The translations under genes were made by a program, and so were the position numbers. Positions 24,388 to 32,803 of a DNA stretch of 64,000 bases are shown in pieces. The stretch is taken from contig NC_021191.1 of the NCBI RefSeq assembly GCF_000389965.1, positions 683,501 through 747,500 on the forward strand, in the 5' to 3' direction. Numbering within the stretch: position 1 is the stretch's first letter; each line of letters starts with the position of its first letter. Below the pieces are notes generated by a model that had not been told where the DNA came from, did no database searches, and saw only the letters and a list, made by a program, of their open reading frames with translations. The DNA is from Actinoplanes sp. N902-109. GTDB taxonomy: Bacteria; Actinomycetota; Actinomycetes; Mycobacteriales; Micromonosporaceae.

Positions 24388-25343
24388 TCGGGTCCTGGTT
24401 CGCCACCGACTACGACGAACCCCCGCGCTTCGTCGAGGGCCTGCCGCTCGATGTCAGCAGCGGTCAGGACCTCGGCATCGTCGACCAGGTCGTGCGCGGC
24501 CGGTCCATCGTCGGCCGGGTGACCGGCGACTACGGCGCGGTCGGCCTCAAGATGCGCAACCCCGGTGGCCCGGCCCAGGTCTCGGTCCTGATCCATCTCG
24601 ACGAGGTCGCCACCCGCTGGTGGTCCGACCGGGTGCGCCCGTCCCGGCTGACGCCCGAACTGCCCCGGCTGGTCCTGGTGCGGGCGCAGGGCGGCCTGCG
24701 GGGAGCGGCCGTGCTGGCCCGCCGCCAGGGCCTGCGTGGCGCCGGCGGCGCCAAGGCGACCGTGACCTTCGACCTGGGCCCGGCCGACCTGGACGAGGAC
24801 GGCCTGCTGATGGTCGAGCTGGCCGAACCCCCGCGGCCGGACTGGACGGCCGGGCGGATTGCCGCGCGAGCCGCGCTCGGTCTGCGGATCGACAAGATTT
24901 CGGTACGCCCGCAGCCCACCACAAGCGCACCCACGGCGCCCGCCGCCACCGGGTGCGACCTCGCGCTGGTGCCACCGGACCTGCCCGACGTGTTCCGCCT
25001 CGAACTGTCCCCGGTCACCCCGGCGCCGCCGCTGCCGGTGTCACCCACCCACACGTGGAGCCGCCGCAAACCGGCCCGGGCCGGTTTCAAGGCGCTGCGG
25101 ATCGCCCGGCGGGCGGGCACCCGGGTGGTTGCCGAGGTGCACAAGTCGCGCCCGGTGGACGGGTTCGGGGTACGCGCGACGGATCTGCTCACCGGCGTAC
25201 CGGTGGACCTGGAGATCGTGGACCGCGCACCCGGCAGCGTCACGCTGCGCCGCACCACCCGCCCGGCCGGACCGTTGCTGGTCGGCCCGGAAACCGGTGA
25301 CCGCGGGCTGTCCTGCCGGATCGTGCCGGTGACCGGCCGATGA
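24384..25343 (+). CDS. Unknown protein coupled to the nonulosonic cluster
   Basis: A 319-residue protein of no family I recognise. Residues 1-180 look like a beta-rich domain (VVRGRSIVGRVTGDYGAVGL, ISVRPQ). A proline-rich linker with TPAPPLPVSPTHTWS follows at about 220-240. An Arg/Lys-rich helix (RKPARAGFKALRIARRAG) and a small beta-rich C-terminus end it. It has no signal peptide or membrane helix. ATGA overlaps join it to both neighbours. Together with the downstream beta-helix protein it may be a glycan-processing or binding pair specific to this locus. Confidence 0.6.
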   Translation: MIGSWFATDYDEPPRFVEGLPLDVSSGQDLGIVDQVVRGRSIVGRVTGDYGAVGLKMRNPGGPAQVSVLIHLDEVATRWWSDRVRPSRLTPELPRLVLVRAQGGLRGAAVLARRQGLRGAGGAKATVTFDLGPADLDEDGLLMVELAEPPRPDWTAGRIAARAALGLRIDKISVRPQPTTSAPTAPAATGCDLALVPPDLPDVFRLELSPVTPAPPLPVSPTHTWSRRKPARAGFKALRIARRAGTRVVAEVHKSRPVDGFGVRATDLLTGVPVDLEIVDRAPGSVTLRRTTRPAGPLLVGPETGDRGLSCRIVPVTGR

Positions 25344-26344
25344 TCCACCGCCCGGAGCTCGGCCCGGACGCCGTCCGCAACCGGCACGTGCTGCAGGAGG
25401 TGCTGGACACGGTCCCGCCCGGCAAGCTCGAACTGCCGCCGGGCACCCACACCGTCGCGGACGGCCTGCGCGTCCCCGGCGGCTGGACGATCCGCGGCGC
25501 GTCGGTGGCCGGCGCGAACGGCGGCCCGCCCGGCACCTGGCTGGTCTCGGCCGGCACCACCGGCCACCCGGTGCTGCACATCCTCGGCTCCGACGTGGCG
25601 GTCAGCGACCTCGGCCTGCGCCCGCCCCCGGCCGACCCGGGTGAGCACGGCGGTGACCGGGGCACGGCCATCACAGTCGGCGACTACCTGTACGACCGGA
25701 CCCCCGAGTGGATCAGCCGGGTCGACCTGCGCCGCATCCACGTGGAACGGCTCGGGGAGAAGCACGCCAACTGCCTCGCCCTGATGGGCGCGGTCAGTGA
25801 TCTGAGCTTGCACGACATCACTATCCGCGGCGGCTACACCGGCGTGGCGGTGCACTGGGGTGCGGTGGGTGAAGACGTCGCGTCGATCCACGGCCCGACC
25901 TATCACCCGCACCGCCTGACGATCACCGACCTGCGGGTCAGCGACGCGCTCGAAGGCTTCTACCTGAGCTCGGTGCACGACGTCCGGGTTGAGGGTGCCT
26001 GCCTGCGCGACGTCGACATGGGCTTCCGCCTGCTCCCCGGCGACAACACCGACCGCTTCGTCACCTCGGACCGGGTGGGCTCGCACATCGAGATCGCCGA
26101 CGTCTGCGTCCGCTGGCACGGCCCCCGCTACGCGGTCCGAGCCGCCGGCTGGGGCAAGAGCGAGGTCGACGGCGAAGTCAGCGTCCTGCGCTACCGCGAC
26201 ACCGCGATCCGCGACTGCACCCTGCGCGGCGCCGGCACCGGAAACTCCTGGTCACCCGTGGTGGTCGAACAAGCCGCCGGCGTGGAACTGCAAGCCCTCA
26301 CCGTGACCACCGACACGACCGCGGACTGCTGCCGCCTCCGCTAG
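25340..26344 (+). CDS. Right-handed beta-helix protein (pectate-lyase-like fold)
   Basis: A 334-residue protein whose spacing of short beta stretches (VSDLGLRPP, ISRVDLRRIHVER, LHDITIRGGYTGVAV, ITDLRVSDALEGFYLSSV, VRVEGACLRDVDMGFRLL) is that of a parallel beta-helix. Such folds occur in polysaccharide lyases, epimerases and surface-glycan enzymes. No signal peptide is visible, so it probably acts in the cytoplasm or is exported unusually. It is the last gene of the overlapping cluster. Its stop codon TAG overlaps the -10 box of the crcB pair. Catalytic residues cannot be assigned. Confidence 0.7.
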   Translation: MIHRPELGPDAVRNRHVLQEVLDTVPPGKLELPPGTHTVADGLRVPGGWTIRGASVAGANGGPPGTWLVSAGTTGHPVLHILGSDVAVSDLGLRPPPADPGEHGGDRGTAITVGDYLYDRTPEWISRVDLRRIHVERLGEKHANCLALMGAVSDLSLHDITIRGGYTGVAVHWGAVGEDVASIHGPTYHPHRLTITDLRVSDALEGFYLSSVHDVRVEGACLRDVDMGFRLLPGDNTDRFVTSDRVGSHIEIADVCVRWHGPRYAVRAAGWGKSEVDGEVSVLRYRDTAIRDCTLRGAGTGNSWSPVVVEQAAGVELQALTVTTDTTADCCRLR

Positions 26345-26347
26345 ATT
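26342..26347 (+). promoter_or_regulatory. -10 box of the crcB pair (leaderless)
   Basis: TAGATT overlaps the stop codon of the beta-helix gene and ends six bases before the GTG of the first crcB gene. No ribosome site and no fluoride riboswitch was seen upstream, so the pair is probably transcribed leaderless from here or read through from the upstream genes. Confidence 0.4.
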
Positions 26348-26353
26348 CGCCGG

Positions 26354-26728
26354 GTGGACCCTTCTCTCTCCTGGCGGGTGCTGGGCATGATCGCCGCCGG
26401 CGGCATGCTCGGTGCGCTGGCCCGCTACGGTCTCACCCAGCTCTGGTCCGGCACCATCTGGGCCGTCTGGCTGATCAACGTCACCGGCTGCTTCGCCATC
26501 GGCGTCCTCATGGTCCTGATCGCCCGCCACTGGCCCGGCCGGACCCTGATCCGCCCGTTCTGGGGCGTCGGCGTCCTCGGCGGCTACACCACGTTCTCCA
26601 CCGCCGGGGTCGACGTCCTGCGCGCCGCCCCCGCCACCGGGCTGGCCTATTGCGCGGCCACCCTGATCGGCGCCCTGCTCGCCGTCTGGCTCGGCACCGC
26701 CCTGACCGAAGCCGCGGTCCGCCCGTGA
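26354..26728 (+). CDS. crcB: CrcB/Fluc fluoride channel subunit 1
   Basis: A 124-residue four-helix membrane protein. GGMLGALARYGLTQL, WLINVTGCFAIGVL (the conserved Asn) and GVLGGYTTFSTAGVD (the TTFST signature lining the fluoride path) are diagnostic. Fluc channels work as antiparallel dimers; organisms with two adjacent genes often make a heterodimer. The second subunit overlaps by 4 bases. Fluoride leaves the cell passively through the channel. Confidence 0.93.
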   Translation: MDPSLSWRVLGMIAAGGMLGALARYGLTQLWSGTIWAVWLINVTGCFAIGVLMVLIARHWPGRTLIRPFWGVGVLGGYTTFSTAGVDVLRAAPATGLAYCAATLIGALLAVWLGTALTEAAVRP

Positions 26729-27081
26729 CGATCCTGCTGGTGGCCCTGGGCGCGGCCGTCGGAGCCCCGCTGCGCTACCTCACCGACCGCTTCGTGCAGG
26801 CCCGCCACCCCTCGGACTTCCCCTGGGGCACCTTCACGGTCAACATCGCGGGCTCGCTGCTGCTCGGCTTCCTCATCGCCAGACCGGCCGCACCCTGGCT
26901 GACGGCCCTGCTGGGCACCGGCTTCTGCGGCGCCCTGACCACCTACTCCACCTTCAGCCTCGAAACCCTCCGCCTGGCCCGCGCGGGCGACCGCTTCCTG
27001 GCCACCGCCTACGCCATCGGCAGCATCCTGGCCGGCCTCGGCGCCGCCACCACCGGCTTCCTGATCGCCGCCGCCATCTGA
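26725..27081 (+). CDS. crcB: CrcB/Fluc fluoride channel subunit 2
   Basis: A 118-residue four-helix protein, starting at a GTG that overlaps the stop of subunit 1. GAAVGAPLRYLTDRF, TFTVNIAGSLLLGFL and GFCGALTTYSTFSLE carry the family Asn and the TTYSTF signature. The pairing of two diverged crcB genes is common in actinomycetes and implies a heterodimer with opposite topologies. A palindrome follows 8 bases after the stop and may end the transcript. Confidence 0.93.
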   Translation: MTILLVALGAAVGAPLRYLTDRFVQARHPSDFPWGTFTVNIAGSLLLGFLIARPAAPWLTALLGTGFCGALTTYSTFSLETLRLARAGDRFLATAYAIGSILAGLGAATTGFLIAAAI

Positions 27082-27088
27082 ACCTCAC

Positions 27089-27102
27089 GCCCTTGCAAGG
27101 GC
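27089..27102. terminator. Short palindrome after the crcB pair
   Basis: GCCCTTGCAAGGGC is a perfect 14-base palindrome, able to form a short hairpin with a TGCA loop. The rest of the gap to 27234 contains further imperfect repeats (CCTGCGCCC occurs twice) but no gene that I can support. Confidence 0.35.
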
Positions 27103-27234
27103 CAGGCGCTGCGACAGAGGACCGGATGCCTACCCCTGCGCCCGTCAGGGCAGAGGTCCTGCGTCGGCTTGCCCTGCGCCCTGACCCGAACCCCTTGCGC
27201 CATCGCTAGCCCCTTGTCATACTACTAGTGCTTG

Positions 27235-27930
27235 TCAGTCCTCATGCATCCACCGAGGTGCCCACGGGGATTGGCTCATCGAAGAACCCCCGGCCTGCCC
27301 GGGGGTTTCTTCGTTGTCGGCGACCCAATGGACGCCCTGATCGCTGCCGGGCAGCCACAAGCGGCTGAACCGGTGGTGCGACTTGGCGAGGGCCGTCTCG
27401 GGTTGTCCATGCCGGCCGCCCTGCGGCCACACCTGCCCGATGCTCCACAGATGCTGATAAGCGGCATAGGCCGTGAGGTCGGCGGCTTGGACCAGTTGGC
27501 TGTGCTTGCTGTCGTGGATGATCGGGTCCTCGATGATGCGACGCCGGGAGAGGTCCAGTTCCCGGTGTACGCGGCGATAACGCACCGCACTGCGGAACGC
27601 GGCCTCGCGCTGCTGTCCGACGCTCTCGTTCGTCAGGCCGGCCGTGTCGATGAGCCCTTGGAGCATGATGTCGATCGCTCTGGCCCGGACGTGCCTGCTG
27701 CCGAACACCCGGTCCTGCTCCTCGGTCTCGCAGAAGCGCCCCCTGCCGCGCTTCGCCAGGCGGTAGGCGTGCAGCTCGACATGTTTGCGTACGCCCCAAG
27801 TCTCGGTGAGCTTTCGGCGGCCGGTGAGCCACAGGTCGAGAAGGTCGTTCCAGGCGGAGTCCGGAATGAGCAGGCCAGTCAGCGTCACGACGGCATTCCT
27901 GCCGGAGTCGTCCACATAGCACAGATGCAT
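27235..27930 (-). CDS. DUF3800-family protein
   Basis: A 231-residue protein of the DUF3800 type. The N-terminus MHLCYVDDSG is the family's first acidic motif (usually DESG), and IIHDSKHSQLVQAADLTAYAAYQ is the second, the His-Asp region. DUF3800 proteins have an RNase-H-like fold and occur as isolated genes near mobile or defence genes; their activity is not settled. It stands alone, with somewhat lower GC than its neighbours, which hints at acquisition. A -10-like TAAATT six bases before the ATG suggests a leaderless message. A hairpin with a plus-strand T-rich tail lies within its 3' end. Confidence 0.75.
   Translation of the reverse strand: MHLCYVDDSGRNAVVTLTGLLIPDSAWNDLLDLWLTGRRKLTETWGVRKHVELHAYRLAKRGRGRFCETEEQDRVFGSRHVRARAIDIMLQGLIDTAGLTNESVGQQREAAFRSAVRYRRVHRELDLSRRRIIEDPIIHDSKHSQLVQAADLTAYAAYQHLWSIGQVWPQGGRHGQPETALAKSHHRFSRLWLPGSDQGVHWVADNEETPGQAGGSSMSQSPWAPRWMHED
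27281..27312 (+). terminator. Terminator-like hairpin inside the DUF3800 gene
   Basis: GAAGAACCCCCGG pairs with CCGGGGGtTTCTTC across a five-base loop, a 13-pair stem with one bulge. The plus-strand side continues TTTCTTCGTTG, so it would stop plus-strand transcription entering the gene from the crcB side or from an antisense RNA. Its position within a reading frame is unusual. Confidence 0.45.
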
Positions 27931-28052
27931 GCCGGTAATTTACTCACGACACCTTGTCTTGTGCTACCCGGTCGGGCGACTAGTTCCGTGCGGTGGTCGG
28001 CGGGAGTTCTGCTAGCCTCCGCACGGTCGGCCATCGGGGGAGGGCGCGCGTC

Positions 28053-29522
28053 ATGCGGGGCAAGAAGGTCTTGGGTGCGGCAGTGGCGGCGGTTGTTGCC
28101 GTTACGTCGGCCGTTGCGGTGCAGTTCGTGGCTTCGGCCGATACGTCCGGGTTCAGTTCGGCGGATGTCGGCTTTGCCGAGGGGGCTGTCACCACGGGGC
28201 TGGCCGGGCGGCTGGACGCCATGGATGCGTACGTGGGGGATCGGAAGCCGATTGTGCGGCTGGATCTGGATTGGCAGGGGGTGCAGCCCACGGCCGCCGC
28301 GACGCCGGATTTCCGGAAGCTCGACCCGATTGTCGACGCCGCGCATGACAAGGGCATCCGCGTCCTGCTGATTCTTGCCTATTCGGCGACGTGGGCGAAC
28401 GGCGGCAAGAGCAGCAACTGGTTCCCTGCCGATGATGCCGCGTGGCGGGGCATCGTCGATGCCACGGTGGCGCATTTCGGCGACAAGGTGGCCGCCTACG
28501 AGGTGTGGAACGAGCCGAACATGACCAAGTTCGGCCAGTACGGCGACGGGTCGGTCGCGGCGCGCCGGTTGCGCTACTGGCAGCTGACCAGGATCGCGTA
28601 CGAAAGGGTGCACGCCGGTTGTGGAACGTGCACCGTCCTGGCCGGGGCGAGCGCGGTGGGCGACGCGGTCAGCGCCCAGCAGAACGACAACGAGTCGGCG
28701 CAGTGGCTCGACTGGGCCTATGCCAACGGGTACGGCAAGTATTTCGACGCGGTGACCCACCACCCGTACCCGGCTTGGAACATGGGCCGGAGCCCGTCGC
28801 GGCCGGAGTGCACGACCCGGTGGTGGGCGATGTTCGGGCCGCCCGACGAGAAGTGCGGGGAACTGGCCGCGGTGCGCGCGGTGATGGTGCGACGGGGCGA
28901 TTCCGCGAAGAAGATCTGGGGCACCGAGTTCGGTTATCCGACCGCGGGTGACGGCATCACCAATCAGCCCACCGCCGCGCAGATCCGGGACTATCTGGAG
29001 GAGGGCATCCGCAATTGGCGGGCCCTCGACTACACCGGTCCGCTGTTCATGTATTCCTATCAGGACAGCCCCGGGTGTGCTCCGAGCACCGACCCGGAAT
29101 GCCATTTCGGCTTGACCACCGCGGACGGCGCCCCGAAGCAACCCGTCTTCGATGACGTCAAGAAGGCGCTCACCGACTCCTGGCAGCGCACCCTGGCCCC
29201 CGGCCGCTCGCTGCACCGCGCGTCGGCGCTGCGCTCGTCGGACGGCCGCTTCCAGCTGTGGTTGCAGGGCGACGGCAACCTGGTGCTCTACCTGGGCAGC
29301 ACGGTGCTGTGGAAGGTGGTCAACCTCAAGGGCGTCACCCTGACCAACCGTACGGACGGCAACCTCGTCCTGCTCAACAGCGCGGGCGCGGTCGTCTGGA
29401 GCTCGGGCACCGCCACCAGCGGCCAGTCCGACCTCAACCTGCAGAACGACGGCAACCTGGTGCTCTATCCCCGCTCGACGCCGGCCAAGGCGTCCTGGTC
29501 AACCGGCACCTGGGGTCACTGA
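28053..29522 (+). CDS. Secreted clan GH-A glycoside hydrolase with bulb-lectin tail
   Basis: A 489-residue exported protein. Signal peptide at 1-29; catalytic barrel at about 35-370. The acid/base Glu is in YEVWNEPNM and the nucleophile Glu in IWGTEFGYPT, the two-Glu pattern of clan GH-A (GH39/GH5-like). Residues about 385-489 form a B-lectin domain with three DGNLVLY-type repeats (GDGNLVLY, TDGNLVLL, NDGNLVLY), a mannose-binding fold. A GGGGGAGGG ribosome site precedes the ATG. It probably degrades an extracellular polysaccharide and binds mannose-containing glycans. The convergent GGDEF gene overlaps its end by 7 bases. Confidence 0.87.
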   Translation: MRGKKVLGAAVAAVVAVTSAVAVQFVASADTSGFSSADVGFAEGAVTTGLAGRLDAMDAYVGDRKPIVRLDLDWQGVQPTAAATPDFRKLDPIVDAAHDKGIRVLLILAYSATWANGGKSSNWFPADDAAWRGIVDATVAHFGDKVAAYEVWNEPNMTKFGQYGDGSVAARRLRYWQLTRIAYERVHAGCGTCTVLAGASAVGDAVSAQQNDNESAQWLDWAYANGYGKYFDAVTHHPYPAWNMGRSPSRPECTTRWWAMFGPPDEKCGELAAVRAVMVRRGDSAKKIWGTEFGYPTAGDGITNQPTAAQIRDYLEEGIRNWRALDYTGPLFMYSYQDSPGCAPSTDPECHFGLTTADGAPKQPVFDDVKKALTDSWQRTLAPGRSLHRASALRSSDGRFQLWLQGDGNLVLYLGSTVLWKVVNLKGVTLTNRTDGNLVLLNSAGAVVWSSGTATSGQSDLNLQNDGNLVLYPRSTPAKASWSTGTWGH

Positions 29523-31879
29523 GCCGGGAACAGCAGCTCCGTCGTCGCCCCTTCGGTCAGCGGCTCGGCGAAGTAGTAGCCCTGGCCGAGCTCGCAGTTG
29601 CCGTCGGTGAGCTCGGTCAGCTGGCCCTGGTCCTCGATGCCCTCGGCGATGGTGGACAGGCTCAGCGCCTGGCCGAGCTGGATGATGCCGTGGGTCAGCG
29701 CCGCGGCGGCCGGTTCGTCGCCGACGTCGTCCACGAAGCTCTTGTCGATCTTGATGATGTCGATCGGGAACCGGCGCAGGTAGGCCAGCGACGAGTAACC
29801 CGTACCGAAGTCGTCGATGGCGAGCCGGACGCCCAGCGCTTTGATCTCCTCGAGCTGGCGCAGCGTCGAGGCGCGATGGTCGACCAGCAGCGACTCGGTC
29901 AGTTCGAGCACGAGGCAGCCGGCCGGCAGGTCGCTGTTGTTCAGCGCCGAGCTGACCACGGCGGTCAGATTGCCCTGGTCGAGCTGCACCGCGGACATGT
30001 TGACGCTGACGCTGAGCGGGCGCTGACCGGTGCGGCGCGCGTTCCAGGTGGCCGCCGAGCGGCACGCCTCCCGTAGCACCCACTCGCCGATCGGCACGAT
30101 CATGCCGGTCTCCTCGGCCAGCGGGATGAAATCGAGCGGCGGGATCACCCCGCGCTCCGGGTGCTGCCAGCGGACCAGCGCCTCCAGCCCGGTGATCTCG
30201 CCGGTGCGCAGGTGCACGATCGGCTGGTAGCGCAGCTGGAACTCGTGCCGCACCACCGCCCGGCGCAGGTCGGCCTCCAGTTGCAGGCCCGCCTCGAAGG
30301 AGGCCTGCAACGCCGGGACGAAGATCTCGTAGCGGTCCTTGCCCTGCTTCTTGGCGTGGTACATGGCCAGGTCGGCCCGCACCATCAGCTCCTGCGGCCC
30401 GCAGGTCACGCTGTAGGCGACGCCGATGCTGCAGCTGATGAACGTCTCCTTGCCGGCCAGGTCGAACGGCTGGCGCAGGGTTTCCAGGATGCGCTTGGCC
30501 ACCGGGACGGCCTCCTCGATCCCGGCGCCGTTGGGCAGCAGGACGGCGAACTCGTCGCCGCCGAGGCGGGCCGCGGTGTCCCCGGAGCGCAGGCAGGTCT
30601 GGATGCGCTCGGCCACCTGCTGCAGCAGCTGGTCCCCGGCGGCGTGCCCGAGCGAGTCGTTGACCACCTTGAACCGGTCGAGATCCACGAACAGCATGGC
30701 GGTGCCGGCGCCGGCCTCGAACGCGCGTTCCATCCGGGTGAGGAACAACGCGCGGCTGGCCAGCCCGGTGAGCGAGTCGTGGAACGCCTGGTCCATCGCC
30801 GCCAGGGTCTGCGCGTCGGTCAGCGCGAGGCTGACGTGCTCGGCAAAGGCGAGCAGCACCTCCTGGGCGGACTTGTCCCACTCGCGCGGCGCGGCGTACG
30901 TGCCGACGCTCAGGCAGCCGACCACCTCGCCGTTCTCGTGCACGGGCACCGCCATCACGGCCTTGAGGCTGGCGCTGACCACCTCGGGGATCGCGATCGG
31001 GGAGCTGGCGTAGTCCTCGACCAGCACCAGCTCGTTGCCCAGGATCGCCAGCCCGGCCACGCCCGCCGACGGCAGCGGCACCCGCTGCATCCGCGGGGCC
31101 AGGCCGGGCGGGAAACCGACGCTGGAGACCATGCTGCCGACCCCGGGGTCGTCGCGTTCCAGCAGGTTGAGCGCGGCCATCTCGACGTCCAGCAGCTCGG
31201 CGGCGCCGGCCGTGATGGCGTCCAGGATCTGGGGCAGCGGGGCCCGGCGGGCGATCAGCCGTTGCACCCGGGTGAGCCGGTCGAACAGCCCGGCGCGCAC
31301 CCGCTCGGCCTCGGCGACCTGCAGCGTGTGCAGGCTCAGCCCGAGCACCCGGGCCATCCCGCGGAACAGGCAGATCTCCTCGTCGGTGAACGGCGCACCG
31401 GAGCGGCCCAGCACGAGCTGGCCCGTGGCGTGGCCGTCGATGGTGGCGTGGGTCAGCTCGTACGCCGTACCGCTGAGGGCCGCGGGCACCTGCTCGGCGG
31501 GCAGCCCGGCGGAGGCGATGACCCGGCCGTCGACCATCAGCACGGCGATGTCCGCCTCGAGTGCACGCGCGGCGCACTCGACGGCAGCGTGCTGCGCCGC
31601 AGGTCCGTCCGGCCGGTCAGCCACGGCGGAGAGGAACTCCGTCAGCTGGCGGGTTGCGAGCATGCCCATGTCACGGTTGTCGGCCCAGCACCGGGCGAGT
31701 TGAGGGAAACCACGGATGACCGTTCGGTCAGCGGCGAGGACCGCTCCCACAGCCGCGGGCACCAAGCGGGCGGCACTTTCGGGCAAACGGGCACGGCTTT
31801 CCTCCCAGTTGATCCACTGGACGACCGATATCGCAGCGGGTGGGAGCGTGCCCAACCGGGCAGAGACAGGCCGAATCAC
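29516..31879 (-). CDS. GAF-GGDEF-EAL cyclic-di-GMP enzyme
   Basis: A 787-residue soluble protein. Residues about 75-190 and 205-355 look like two GAF-type sensor domains. The cyclase domain (about 365-520) has GGDEF at 440-444, and the phosphodiesterase domain (about 535-780) has EAL at 566-568, DDFGTGYSSL and the usual C-terminal pattern, though EGIED replaces EGVET. Both active sites look complete. The start is a GTG without a clear ribosome site; nearby ATGs at Met71 and Met73 would cut into the first GAF domain. It is the second of three cyclic-di-GMP proteins in the window. Confidence 0.88.
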   Translation of the reverse strand: MIRPVSARLGTLPPAAISVVQWINWEESRARLPESAARLVPAAVGAVLAADRTVIRGFPQLARCWADNRDMGMLATRQLTEFLSAVADRPDGPAAQHAAVECAARALEADIAVLMVDGRVIASAGLPAEQVPAALSGTAYELTHATIDGHATGQLVLGRSGAPFTDEEICLFRGMARVLGLSLHTLQVAEAERVRAGLFDRLTRVQRLIARRAPLPQILDAITAGAAELLDVEMAALNLLERDDPGVGSMVSSVGFPPGLAPRMQRVPLPSAGVAGLAILGNELVLVEDYASSPIAIPEVVSASLKAVMAVPVHENGEVVGCLSVGTYAAPREWDKSAQEVLLAFAEHVSLALTDAQTLAAMDQAFHDSLTGLASRALFLTRMERAFEAGAGTAMLFVDLDRFKVVNDSLGHAAGDQLLQQVAERIQTCLRSGDTAARLGGDEFAVLLPNGAGIEEAVPVAKRILETLRQPFDLAGKETFISCSIGVAYSVTCGPQELMVRADLAMYHAKKQGKDRYEIFVPALQASFEAGLQLEADLRRAVVRHEFQLRYQPIVHLRTGEITGLEALVRWQHPERGVIPPLDFIPLAEETGMIVPIGEWVLREACRSAATWNARRTGQRPLSVSVNMSAVQLDQGNLTAVVSSALNNSDLPAGCLVLELTESLLVDHRASTLRQLEEIKALGVRLAIDDFGTGYSSLAYLRRFPIDIIKIDKSFVDDVGDEPAAAALTHGIIQLGQALSLSTIAEGIEDQGQLTELTDGNCELGQGYYFAEPLTEGATTELLFPAQ

Positions 31880-31964
31880 CGTAGGTTGTGATGGGGGACA
31901 CAGGTTTCCCCGGTGTTACAAATGGCGTACGGCGTGGCGGGCCGCGAAGCCGGGGGTGCGGAGA

Positions 31965-32726
31965 GTGAATGCAGACGAACGGCAGCATCAGATCGTGACT
32001 CTGGCGCGCCGGCAGGGTGAGGTTGATGTGGCCAAGCTCGCCGCGGAGCTCTCGGTCTCGGCGGAAACCATCCGGCGCGATCTGCGACTGCTGGAGAAAC
32101 ACGGACTGCTGCGGCGTACGCACGGGGGTGCGTACCCGGTGGAGACCGCGAAATTCGAGACCGACCTCGCGGTACGAACCACTCGCGGGGTCCCGGAGAA
32201 AAGGCGTATCGCCGCCGCGGCCGTCGGCCTGATCGGTGATGCGGAAACCATTTTCATCGACGAGGGATTCACCCCGCAGCTGATCGCGGAGGCGTTGCCC
32301 ACCGATCGTCCGTTGACAATTGTCACGGCATCGCTGAACACCGCGGCCTGGCTGTCCACCAACACCCCGGCCACCGTGCTGCTGCTCGGCGGCCGGGTCC
32401 GTGGCCGCACCCTGGCCACGGTCGACAACTGGGCCAGCTCCATGCTTGCCGGTTTCGTGCTCGACCTGGCCTTTGTCGGCGCCAACGGCATTTCCCGGGA
32501 GGTCGGCCTGACCACCCCGGACCCGGCCGTTGCGGACGTCAAGGCCCAGGCCGTGCGCGCGGCCCGCAGGCGGATATTCGTCGGCATGCACTCCAAGTTC
32601 GGCGTCCGGACGTTCTGCCGGTTCGCCGAGATTCCCGATTTCGAATCACTGGTCACGGACACCGGTTTGCCGGCGTCCGAGGCGCACCGCTATTCCCGGC
32701 TCGGCCCGCAGGTCATCCGGGTCTGA
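31965..32726 (+). CDS. DeoR-family transcriptional regulator
   Basis: A 253-residue sugar-responsive repressor. The N-terminal winged helix (ERQHQIVTLARRQGEVDVAK to SAETIRRDLRLLEKHGLLRRTHGG) is the standard DeoR motif, and the C-terminal part (about 80-250) has the phosphosugar-isomerase-like fold of DeoR sensors (IFIDEGFT, GRVRGRTLATVD, FVGANGIS). The GTG at 31965 has a GGAG site very close; a GTG three codons earlier is possible. It stands 77 bases before the ABC transporter operon in the same direction and probably controls it in response to a phosphorylated sugar or polyol. Confidence 0.9.
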   Translation: MNADERQHQIVTLARRQGEVDVAKLAAELSVSAETIRRDLRLLEKHGLLRRTHGGAYPVETAKFETDLAVRTTRGVPEKRRIAAAAVGLIGDAETIFIDEGFTPQLIAEALPTDRPLTIVTASLNTAAWLSTNTPATVLLLGGRVRGRTLATVDNWASSMLAGFVLDLAFVGANGISREVGLTTPDPAVADVKAQAVRAARRRIFVGMHSKFGVRTFCRFAEIPDFESLVTDTGLPASEAHRYSRLGPQVIRV

Positions 32727-32803
32727 AAATCGCAGTACAGCAAGCCGGCGGTGAGAAAACACCAGTCGGCGCGTTCCCGCATGGCCAGATGGAGGAATTC
32801 AAC

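Noticed and set aside
26280..26353. Fluoride riboswitch ahead of the crcB genes
   Set aside because: The upstream bases code for the beta-helix protein and the fluoride aptamer signature was not found.
27009..27203. Small minus-strand frame of 64 residues
   Set aside because: Overlaps the end of crcB, has no ribosome site and a skewed composition.
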